Positions 1 to 7,958 of a stretch of 15,077 nt of DNA are shown here, one piece after another. Position 1 is the first letter of the stretch, and each line of letters opens with the position of its first letter. The translations under genes and the position numbers were made by a program. The notes under the pieces are model-generated. The model did no database searches. It had not been told where the DNA came from and saw only the letters and a list, made by a program, of their open reading frames with translations. The stretch covers positions 1 through 15,077 of the forward strand of contig JANMYF010000461.1 in assembly GCA_031381685.1 (NCBI GenBank), in the 5' to 3' direction. The stretch comes from JANLQX01 sp031381685. GTDB taxonomy: Bacteria > Actinomycetota > Acidimicrobiia > Acidimicrobiales > JANYDT01.

Positions 1-1475
1 GGGGTTGCCCCGGCCGCGCCGTCGGCGGCCATGACCGGCACCCCCGACACCCCGATCCCACTCATGCCACCCTCGGCCATTCCACTGTCGCGCCCGCCTC
101 GGCCGGCCGCGCCGCGGCGATTGGCATGCGGGTTGCCCACGTCGGGTTGGCTGAACGGGGCGATCACCGACACCACCGAGCCGATGCCGAGCGGGAGGCC
201 CCAGCAGGTCAGCGACAGCACCACGATGAGCAGGAACGCTCGGCTGCCGCCGTTGAGGATCGCGAGCACACCGGCGGCCAGGACGGTCGGGACGATCAAG
301 TTGGGCGTGGCCGCAAGTCCGCGGGCGACGAGCTGCTGGCGCAGGGTGATGCCGGCACCCTGATCGATCCACAGGGACGCGGCATCCGTACCGAGAAGGT
401 TGTTGGTCGCGTGCACGCCGAACAGCACAGCGATCGGAGCTCCGAGCACCGCCAGTTCGGTTCCGCCGGCGTAACGCATCGATTGCAGAAGGGCGAACAC
501 CGTGCCGATCACGACGGTGACGATCAGCGACGATCGCCGTTGCGGTGACCGCGCAAGGTATCGCAGGTCTTTCGACGCCATCACGACAACCGGGTGGTCG
601 GCCCATCGCCGAAGGACGCTGGGCACAAGGGCGAGCGGGGACGGGTCGCCAGACGCGCGTACGTGGACGACACGCTCTCCGTCGACCAGCAGTCGGTCGA
701 GACCCGTGAGCCACAGGCGGATGAGGACGATCGCCACCGCCAGCCAGGGAAGCGTGCGCAGCAACGCAATGTCGACCCGGCCCGTCTGCAGTTCAGCCAC
801 GGCCACGCCGAGCTGACCCGACGGGAGAAGCCTCAGCCATCGGATGATGTGATTGCGCGTCGAGTCATCGAAGAAGCGCACCGCCTGGGTGCCGAGGAAG
901 AGGGCCGCGGCTCCGAGAGACGCAAGGAGCATCGCGAGGTCTTTGCCACGACGCGAACGGCTCGCATAGGCAAGCGCGACAGCGAGCGAGCGGGACGCTC
1001 CGAGGCACAGGAGGAGCAGCGTCATCGCGATTAACAGCGCGCATATGAGTTGAAGCGGTCGGGCCGGCTGGCCGATGATCATCCCCGAAAGGGCGATCAG
1101 CGTGCCCACCGGCAGTGTGCCGATCAGCGATCCGGCGACCAGTCCCCGGCGCATTTCCTGAGGCGTGAGCGGGAGCAGGGCGAGGCGGGTCGGGTCGAGT
1201 GACTCGTCAACGCCGCCGATGAGGAGCGGGCCGAACACCCAGATGGCAAAGAGGACAGTCGTGGTGACGACGATGTTGCCGAGCGATGCCGATGTCGCGA
1301 TGGCTTGCGCTGGAACGGCGCGTATCGACCTCGCCATGTTGGCGGCTGTATAGATCGATCCGGCGAGTGAAGCGACGAGGAACGCGATCGAACCGGCAGT
1401 CTTCCATCGCGATGTGAACATGGCGTTGCGGAGCAGGGTGAGCTTGAGGCTCACCAGGAGGCGAGCCGTGCTCAC
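1..1475 (-). CDS. ABC transporter permease, partial (runs off left edge)
   Basis: This frame is open from a GTG start at 1475 to the left edge, giving 491 visible residues and no stop. It encodes a very hydrophobic protein with about ten membrane-spanning stretches. Clear ones lie near residues 27-45 (AGSIAFLVASLAGSIYTAA), 65-88 and 141-160, and late segments include AFLLIVVLSLTCWG. The GTG start overlaps the TGA stop of the ATPase gene (GTGA), so it is the membrane partner of that ATPase and probably translated by coupling. The layout fits an ABC-2-like exporter permease, but I recognise no precise family or substrate. The visible C-terminal part after the last membrane segment is an odd Gly/Ala/Ser-rich tail starting around NPHANRRGAAGRGG. 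The true stop lies outside the window. Confidence 0.8.
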   Translation of the reverse strand, partial: MSTARLLVSLKLTLLRNAMFTSRWKTAGSIAFLVASLAGSIYTAANMARSIRAVPAQAIATSASLGNIVVTTTVLFAIWVFGPLLIGGVDESLDPTRLALLPLTPQEMRRGLVAGSLIGTLPVGTLIALSGMIIGQPARPLQLICALLIAMTLLLLCLGASRSLAVALAYASRSRRGKDLAMLLASLGAAALFLGTQAVRFFDDSTRNHIIRWLRLLPSGQLGVAVAELQTGRVDIALLRTLPWLAVAIVLIRLWLTGLDRLLVDGERVVHVRASGDPSPLALVPSVLRRWADHPVVVMASKDLRYLARSPQRRSSLIVTVVIGTVFALLQSMRYAGGTELAVLGAPIAVLFGVHATNNLLGTDAASLWIDQGAGITLRQQLVARGLAATPNLIVPTVLAAGVLAILNGGSRAFLLIVVLSLTCWGLPLGIGSVVSVIAPFSQPDVGNPHANRRGAAGRGGRDSGMAEGGMSGIGVSGVPVMAADGAAGAT

Positions 1476-2272
1476 GGGCGACGTGCCTTGGTGGAGCCGG
1501 TCGACGCGGAGCCGGAGGAACCGACCGTGAGCAGCCACGAGAGGTTGTCCTCGGGCCGGGCGCCCCCTACGGCTTCGATGAACCGGTCCTCCAGCCGCAT
1601 ACCGGTCGTGACGAGATCGATGTCGCCAGCCGCAAGCACCTCGCCGCGATGGAGGATCGCGACGTGGGAGCAGAGCTTCTCCACCGTGTCCATCACGTGA
1701 CTGGAGAGGACGACCGTTCCCCCGGCCCGTTGATACGCGCGCAGAACATCAAGCAGGGAACGTACGGAGATCGGATCGACGGATTCGAATGGCTCGTCGA
1801 GGATCAGTACCCCGGGTGCATGCATCATCGCTGCGGCGAGCCCGATCTTCTTGCGCATGCCGGTCGAGTAATCGGCCACGAGCTCATCAGCGTTCGCGCC
1901 GAAACCGAGGATGTCGAGGAGCTGGCCTGTTCGTCGCTGCACCTCGGCCGGTGGGATCCGGCGGATCAGGCCGCAGTACCCGAGCAGCTCGCGTCCTGAC
2001 AGGCGCTCGAGCAGGCGAAGGTCGTCGGGAAGTGAGCCGGTGATCGGCCGTATGGCCGTCGGATCGGGCCATACGCTCCGGCCGAGGATCGCGATCGTTC
2101 CGCTGTCGGGTGCGGCGATCCCTGTGACGGCGCGGAGCAACGTCGTCTTCCCGGCGCCGTTCGGGCCGACGAGGCCGAAGAACACGCCCTTGGGCACGTC
2201 GAAAGACACGTCGCAGAGGGCGACCCGAGACCCGAAGGACTTCCCGACTCCCTGCACCGAGACTGCGGTCAT
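1472..2272 (-). CDS. ABC transporter ATP-binding protein
   Basis: This is a 266-residue ABC ATPase that hydrolyses ATP on the cytoplasmic face to drive the neighbouring permease. The Walker A motif GPNGAGKT is at residues 36-43. The signature motif is the variant YSTGMRKK rather than LSGGQ, Walker B is VLILDEP followed by the catalytic Glu, and the H-loop is SSHVMD. The domain fills most of the protein, and the last 40 residues are a Ser/Gly/Thr-rich tail. The order and the YSTGM signature resemble ATPases of multidrug or bacteriocin-type ABC-2 exporters, but the substrate cannot be read from sequence. Its ATG overlaps the stop of the upstream surface-protein gene (ATGA), and its own stop overlaps the permease start (GTGA). 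This points to one translationally coupled operon. Confidence 0.93.
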   Translation of the reverse strand: MTAVSVQGVGKSFGSRVALCDVSFDVPKGVFFGLVGPNGAGKTTLLRAVTGIAAPDSGTIAILGRSVWPDPTAIRPITGSLPDDLRLLERLSGRELLGYCGLIRRIPPAEVQRRTGQLLDILGFGANADELVADYSTGMRKKIGLAAAMMHAPGVLILDEPFESVDPISVRSLLDVLRAYQRAGGTVVLSSHVMDTVEKLCSHVAILHRGEVLAAGDIDLVTTGMRLEDRFIEAVGGARPEDNLSWLLTVGSSGSASTGSTKARRP

Positions 2273-5200
2273 GAACCGGCTTTCGCCGACTTCGGAGCCT
2301 TCCGCCGACGGGTCGAGACGAGGACCGAGGCCCCGCCGGCCGAAAGCATCCAGCTGACCAGTTGCAGCTGTCGACTCGTCTCGCTGCCGGTGAATGCGAC
2401 GAAGGGGGCGGCTTCGATGTCAAACCCGAGCACGGACGACATGTCGAAGCCGAAGTCGGCGTCGAGGCGGCTGACCTGCAGGCTGAAGGGACTCAACAGG
2501 GTCGGGGTCGTCGGCTTGGCGAGCGGATCGACACCGCTCACCTTCACGGACACGGTTCCCGGCGGGATGCAGGCGACGGAGTACTTGCCATTGGCATCGG
2601 TGGTGGCTGTGATCGCCCTGCCGTCGGCCAGGGTCACGGTCACTGACGCGTTGGGGATGCCACGCTCGTTGTCGTCACGGATGCCGTTCCTGTTCCGGTC
2701 GGAGTAGACGTCATCGCCGATCGAGACGCACGGGATCGTCGTGGTCGTCGGCGCGACGGTCGTGGTCGCCGCGACCGTGGTCGTCACCGGCGTCGTGGTC
2801 GTGACCGGCGTCGTGGTTGTCGCGGGCGTCGTGCTCGTCGACGCCGGGACGGTCGGCGGCGGCGGGAGCGAGCTCGATGTGGTCGTCGTGTCGGGGATGG
2901 TCGTTGTCGTTGTGGTGGTGTCGGGGATGGTGGTTGTCGTGGTCGTGGTGTCGGGGATGGTCGTTGTCGTGGTGGTGTCCGGGATGGTGGTTGTGGTTGT
3001 CGTGGTGGTGGTCGACGGCGTGGTGGTGGTGCTGGGTGGTGTCGTTGTCGTGGTGGTTGTGGTCGTTGTGGTGGTGGTCGTCGTGGTGGATGTCGTTGTC
3101 GTCGTGCTGGTCGGCGGAGGCGGATTGTGGAATCCCACGTCGTAGGAGTGGTTGTTCTGGCCCGGTGCACCCGTGGTCACGCTGATCCGGGCATCGCCGG
3201 CGACATCGGGCGTCGCGTCCGAGTCGCGCTCGTCGGCGCCGCCAACCGGCGACGACGACACGTTGGCCGTGGTCAGCAGGTAGCCGTTCGTGGTGATGGC
3301 GGGTTGTGTCATCGGCACGACCACTGTGAACGTCCCGTAGGCCGTCATCGCCGTGAGGCCATAGCGGCGTGACGTTGTCGACGTGCCGGCTGCGTTGCTG
3401 AACAGGTAGTAGCCCTGCGCATCGGTGACCGCGGAGTCGACGACGGTGACGCCCGAGCGAAGTTCCACGCTGATGCCGGCAAGTGGTGTCTCGCCGGGGT
3501 CCTGTACCCCGTCCTCGTCGGCATCGAGCCACACCCGGTCACCGATCTCGATGGGCGCGGCGTTGCAGAGCAGCTCCAGGTCCCCGAGGCCGCTGGCCTT
3601 GCCGAACGTGCCGTTCCCCGGAGTGGCGTTGTACAGGAGTGCGCCGTTCAGCCGGCCGCCGTTCGTGTTGGAGTACGTCTCCACGCCGCCCGTGTAGGTC
3701 GTCCGGGCGCCGTCGGCCGGGTCGAACACCGAAGCGAGCACCGACGCGCCGAACGAGGCGACCGCTCCGGTCGCTGTTTCTTCGTTCACGGTCGGGTAGG
3801 ACTCGTCGAAGTAGAACTCGCCACCGCCCGGGCCGGCGCTGGTGTTTGCGCCCGCGGTAGCCGGACTGAGGCCGTCATCCGCGTTGGATTCGAGCGTGAA
3901 GCTGGTTCCGTTCGCGCGTGCCCTGAGGAGATCGCCACCGGTCTGGTACTCCATGAACGTCGACGGTCCGAAGCTCGTCGGGCTCAGATTGGAACGTCCG
4001 AAACGATCGCCGTTCCGGTCACGGAAACCCATGATCAGCGCGCCCCGGTCGTCGAAGTCGAGACCGGTGAGCATCGGTTGGGGTTCGGAGTAGGCGTTGC
4101 CGGCGAAGGGTGTCAGCGTGTCCGACCACGGATGCCACGCGCAGCTCGCCGGCGCCGAGGTCCACGTGACGGCGCAGCCCTTGACGAAATCGAGCGGGAA
4201 GGAGAGCGCTGTCGACCACGACGAGCCGTCGTACACCTCGATGCGAGCGCTGAGGTTTGCCGCTGTTCCGGACGCGGCGTCGCACACGACCCCGACGTAG
4301 ATCTTGCCGGCGCGCCACACAAGGCCGAACGGCCGAGCGTTGCCCGACGCGCACGATGACGTCGGAACGGCAACGGGGGAACCGACCGTGCCGCTCGACG
4401 TCGAGACCGGATAGATCGAGCGATCGTTGAGGTTGACGACGTAGAGAGTCGACTCGTCGCCCGAGAGGTCCATGCCGCCGAGACCCTGGGTGCCGACGAC
4501 ACTGAACGCCTGGTCGTCCTGGCTCGGTGACGTGAGGGAGGTGAGGCTGCGATCGGTATTGGTCGCCGAGAAGCCGACGTTCGGGATCGTGGCCAGAAGC
4601 GACGGCGAGCCAGCGGTCGGCGATGCGAAGATGGCCCCCGCGCCGGCCGATGTGAGACCGGTATGGCGCTTGACGTAGGCCGCGGCGTAGATCGTGCCGT
4701 CGCTCGGTTTGCGGGCAAGACCCCACACCGCGCCGATCTGGCCGAGCGTGCCCCGGTTCGTCTGCGTCGGTGAGCCGCTCACGTTGGTCGGGAACGTGAA
4801 CAACCCCGACTCCGACGCCACGGTTCCGTCGCTGCTGTCGCCGTTCTTGAAGCACGATGTCGCCGCTGCCGGGTTCGACTGACACCAGGCGGAGGGGTCG
4901 AACAGCCCGACGTTCACGGTTGCCCCACCGCTTGCGAACGACGTGAGCGGCGTGCCTTTGGGCCCTACTTCGTACCCGGCGGGCTTGGTCACCTCGACCC
5001 GGTACTGCGTCGCGTTGTCCGTCCCCGAGATGGAGAACGACCCGACCGTCGCCGTCGGCGACGAGGTGGCGGTGCCGACGCTCGCCCCCGTGCTGTCGTA
5101 GGCCGCGATGCTCACGCCACCGATCCCGGGCTCGCCGACGCCCTGCGTCCCGTTGCCGTCCTGGTCGTCGAAGAGCACACCTGTGATCGGTGACGGTGCG

Positions 5201-5352
5201 GCCGTCGCGCGCATCGACCCACCGAGGAATGGGGCGACCAACAGCGGTGTGAAGAGGGCGATGGACGCGCCGATGCGCACGCTGACGCGCAGACTCGGTT
5301 TGCGAGTGAGGGCGAACGCGTTCAGCGCGCGGGAAGGCTGGTGCTGGACCAC
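2269..5352 (-). CDS. Secreted SdrD B-like domain surface protein with Thr-rich linker
   Basis: I place the start at GTG 5352, giving 1027 residues. It follows a GAAAGG Shine-Dalgarno by 5 nt, and any longer version would run into the LysR gene. Residues 17-52 form a signal peptide: basic residues, a hydrophobic core at 27-45, and a likely cut after ATAA. Next come an SdrD/Cna-B-like domain (from about 56; DDQDGNG calcium-type loop) and a long central region (about 110-595) with repeated strand-like segments such as DGTIYAAAYV and ESTLYVVNLN, suggestive of a beta-propeller. A second SdrD B domain begins near 600 (GDRVWLDADEDGVQDPGE). A Thr/Pro linker spans about 745-874, and a third SdrD B domain starts at C875 (GDDVYSDRNRNGIRDDNE). 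The C-terminus has FTGSETS, a weak hydrophobic stretch and an RRRK tail, like a degenerate sortase sorting signal. A role as adhesin or envelope protein is inferred. Confidence 0.88.
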   Translation of the reverse strand: MVQHQPSRALNAFALTRKPSLRVSVRIGASIALFTPLLVAPFLGGSMRATAAPSPITGVLFDDQDGNGTQGVGEPGIGGVSIAAYDSTGASVGTATSSPTATVGSFSISGTDNATQYRVEVTKPAGYEVGPKGTPLTSFASGGATVNVGLFDPSAWCQSNPAAATSCFKNGDSSDGTVASESGLFTFPTNVSGSPTQTNRGTLGQIGAVWGLARKPSDGTIYAAAYVKRHTGLTSAGAGAIFASPTAGSPSLLATIPNVGFSATNTDRSLTSLTSPSQDDQAFSVVGTQGLGGMDLSGDESTLYVVNLNDRSIYPVSTSSGTVGSPVAVPTSSCASGNARPFGLVWRAGKIYVGVVCDAASGTAANLSARIEVYDGSSWSTALSFPLDFVKGCAVTWTSAPASCAWHPWSDTLTPFAGNAYSEPQPMLTGLDFDDRGALIMGFRDRNGDRFGRSNLSPTSFGPSTFMEYQTGGDLLRARANGTSFTLESNADDGLSPATAGANTSAGPGGGEFYFDESYPTVNEETATGAVASFGASVLASVFDPADGARTTYTGGVETYSNTNGGRLNGALLYNATPGNGTFGKASGLGDLELLCNAAPIEIGDRVWLDADEDGVQDPGETPLAGISVELRSGVTVVDSAVTDAQGYYLFSNAAGTSTTSRRYGLTAMTAYGTFTVVVPMTQPAITTNGYLLTTANVSSSPVGGADERDSDATPDVAGDARISVTTGAPGQNNHSYDVGFHNPPPPTSTTTTTSTTTTTTTTTTTTTTTTPPSTTTTPSTTTTTTTTTIPDTTTTTTIPDTTTTTTTIPDTTTTTTTIPDTTTTSSSLPPPPTVPASTSTTPATTTTPVTTTTPVTTTVAATTTVAPTTTTIPCVSIGDDVYSDRNRNGIRDDNERGIPNASVTVTLADGRAITATTDANGKYSVACIPPGTVSVKVSGVDPLAKPTTPTLLSPFSLQVSRLDADFGFDMSSVLGFDIEAAPFVAFTGSETSRQLQLVSWMLSAGGASVLVSTRRRKAPKSAKAGS
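2741..3120 (-). repeat. Thr-rich coding minisatellite in the surface-protein gene
   Basis: This low-complexity stretch encodes the Thr/Pro/Asp linker. On the plus strand the unit beginning TCGGGGATGG recurs at 2891, 2921 and 2951, with a variant (TCCGGGATGG) at 2978. That is a period of 30, 30 and 27 bases, encoding IPDTTTTTT-type units. A second part, around 2750-2840, repeats about every 24 bases and encodes TTTTPV-type units. Such linkers are usually extended, potentially glycosylated stalks that lift domains off the wall. Unit number could vary by slippage, and changes in multiples of three would keep the frame. Confidence 0.8.
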
Positions 5353-5382
5353 GGGGACCTTTCGACAAAACTGCTGGTCCCG
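5353..5382 (-). promoter_or_regulatory. Hairpin covering the ribosome binding site of the surface-protein gene
   Basis: The leader contains CGGGACC (5382-5376) and GGTCCCC (5359-5353), separated by 16 bases. They can pair into a 6-7 bp stem. The 3' arm includes the last two G of the GAAAGG Shine-Dalgarno and runs up to the GTG start at 5352. A structure here could limit translation initiation. The same arms and loop length recur 96 bp upstream. The pairing is visible in sequence; a regulatory role is inferred. Confidence 0.45.
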
Positions 5383-5440
5383 GTGCTTCGGCTGTCCGAG
5401 CCCTCGGGTTGAGGGTCGGTGTCCGCTCTTTCCCGGCGTT

Positions 5441-5484
5441 GGCCGGCCGGGGACCATTCGGGCCGTCGGGAGGTCCCGCCGGCC
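5441..5484 (-). terminator. GC-rich stem-loop after the LysR gene, possible terminator or leader element
   Basis: Arms at 5441-5455 and 5472-5484 (GGCCGGC and GGGACC with their complements) pair over about 13 bp with a 2-nt bulge and a 16-nt loop. It begins 9 nt after the LysR stop codon, where a terminator would sit. No run of T follows on the minus strand, so it would be atypical. It also contains the same GGGACC-N16-GGTCCC core found over the downstream ribosome binding site, so it could instead be an operator or leader element of the surface-protein operon. Confidence 0.4.
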
Positions 5485-5492
5485 CACCCGGG

Positions 5493-6404
5493 TCAGATGG
5501 GCGGCCGACGCGCTTCTCGGAGGTCGTCGAAGAGCCGCTCGGCGCCGGCGTTCGGCAGTGCATCGGCCCGGCGGATGGCCACGATGCCCCGTTCGGTGAG
5601 GGCAGCTCCGGGAAGGCGGGTCAGTGGACTGGCGCCGGTCTCTGCCACGTCTTCGGGGAGCGCACACCAGCCGACGCCGAGACGCACCATCTGGCGGAGC
5701 ACGTCAGGGTTCGAAGACTCGGCGACGACCTCCATGGAAACGCCCCGTCGGGCAAGGGCGGCGACGATGAGCTCGCGGCTCTGCGATCCGCTTGGGTAGG
5801 CGACCCAAGGACCCCAGCGCGATGGCGGCACCCGGTGGGGGGATCGTCCCGTAGCGTCGACCGCGGGGTAGACGTAGATGCCCTCGTCGAACAGTGGTGT
5901 CATCTCGAGCCGCCGGCCGAGACGGGCGGTGACCGGGTTCGGCCCGACCACCACGGCCAGGTCGAGTTCGCCCGCAGCCACTCGTTCCGACAGCGACACG
6001 GACGCCTCGACCACGATCGTCACGTTGACCTCCGGGAACTTCGCCCGAAAGGCGGCCACCGCCGGAGCGAGCGGCCCGAGAGCTGCCGTATCGATCATCC
6101 CGAGGCGCACCGCACCGCGTCGGCCGTCGTGCAATTCGTGCAGGCGGCGGTCGAGATCACCGACGCCGCTGAGGATCTGTTCGGCCACCGTCAGCACCTC
6201 GCGAAGCTCCGGCGTCGGCGTCCGCTGCCGTGCGCGCCGATCGAACAATCGGACGCCGAGTCGCCGCTCGACCTCGGCGACTCCTTGGGACAGGGCCGGC
6301 TGGGTCACCCCGAGGCGCCGAGCCGCCTCTGACCACGTGTCCGCCCGGGCTGCCTCGCGCACGTAGAGCAGCTGGTGGACCGAGAGGTTGGGGAGTTCGC
6401 GCAT
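5493..6404 (-). CDS. LysR-family transcriptional regulator
   Basis: This is a 303-residue DNA-binding regulator of normal LysR length. Residues 1-65 form the winged helix-turn-helix (LSVHQLLYVREAARADTWSE, then LGVTQPALSQGVAEVERRLG, ending RLFDRR). From about residue 90 to the end is the periplasmic-binding-protein-like co-inducer domain, starting at GAVRLGMIDTAALGPLAP. The gene is divergent from inositol-3-phosphate synthase across 75 bp that holds a LysR-type dyad, so autoregulation and control of that gene are likely by family precedent but not shown. The effector is unknown. The start is the first ATG in the frame and no strong Shine-Dalgarno precedes it. Confidence 0.93.
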   Translation of the reverse strand: MRELPNLSVHQLLYVREAARADTWSEAARRLGVTQPALSQGVAEVERRLGVRLFDRRARQRTPTPELREVLTVAEQILSGVGDLDRRLHELHDGRRGAVRLGMIDTAALGPLAPAVAAFRAKFPEVNVTIVVEASVSLSERVAAGELDLAVVVGPNPVTARLGRRLEMTPLFDEGIYVYPAVDATGRSPHRVPPSRWGPWVAYPSGSQSRELIVAALARRGVSMEVVAESSNPDVLRQMVRLGVGWCALPEDVAETGASPLTRLPGAALTERGIVAIRRADALPNAGAERLFDDLREARRPPI

Positions 6405-6416
6405 CCGGGCAGTCTC

Positions 6417-6470
6417 TCAAAGGAACGCTTATGTCATGTGCGTTTGCCTGAGTAGATCCTTTGATCAAGG
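6417..6470. promoter_or_regulatory. Divergent LysR/ino1 control region with nested dyads
   Basis: AACGC (6424-6428) and GCGTT (6440-6444) form an inverted repeat with an 11-bp gap. Its exact centre at 6434 also carries ATG-T-CAT, so the whole 21 bp is one near-dyad of the size typical for LysR boxes. A second inverted pair, TCAAAGGA (6417-6424) and TCCTTTGA (6457-6464), flanks it. The palindrome TTGATCAA (6461-6468) lies next to the AAGG ribosome binding site of ino1 (6467-6470). Operator function is inferred from position and symmetry. Confidence 0.5.
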
Positions 6471-6479
6471 CTGGTCGTC

Positions 6480-7778
<1,299 letters not shown>

Positions 7779-7896
7779 TCCTCCTCCCGCACATCAGGCC
7801 GTCTCCGCCGCACATCGAGCCGCTGAGGCCGCCCCCGGGTTGAAATGCCGGTCCGCCTGTCGTCCCTCGGCGGGGTCAGCGAGGGGAGCGGTCGTC

Positions 7897-7920
7897 GGGG
7901 CGCTGCGTTTGCGGCGCTCC
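7897..7920 (+). terminator. Strong stem-loop downstream of ino1
   Basis: The arms at 7897-7906 and 7911-7920 form a 10-bp GC-rich stem (two G-T pairs) with a GTTT loop. No T-tract follows. It lies in the 180-bp gap between ino1 and the MFS gene. A second, shorter hairpin (CCCTCG at 7864-7869, CGAGGG at 7880-7885) precedes it. Together they are the best candidates for ending the ino1 transcript. The rest of the gap shows nothing recognisable except the AATGGAGAG segment that serves as MFS ribosome binding site. Confidence 0.45.
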
Positions 7921-7958
7921 ACGCAATGCAATCACTGCCGATCTGAGGCGAATGGAGA

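Noticed and set aside
2891..3000. Regular 30-bp repeats that could suggest a CRISPR array.
   Set aside because: Repeats are contiguous with no unique spacers and lie in frame inside a coding linker.
2741..3145. Plus-strand frame encoding a poly-valine protein.
   Set aside because: It is the antisense of the Thr-rich linker; Thr codons read backwards give Val, and the minus-strand protein has domains on both sides.
4019..5563. Minus-strand open frame of 514 codons within the surface-protein gene.
   Set aside because: It is an Arg-rich alternate frame of a gene with a signal peptide and SdrD B domains; no motif of its own.
5353..5667. Longer start (ATG 5667) for the surface protein.
   Set aside because: The extra 105 residues are Arg/Pro-rich, overlap the LysR gene and precede a normal signal peptide; GTG 5352 has a ribosome binding site.
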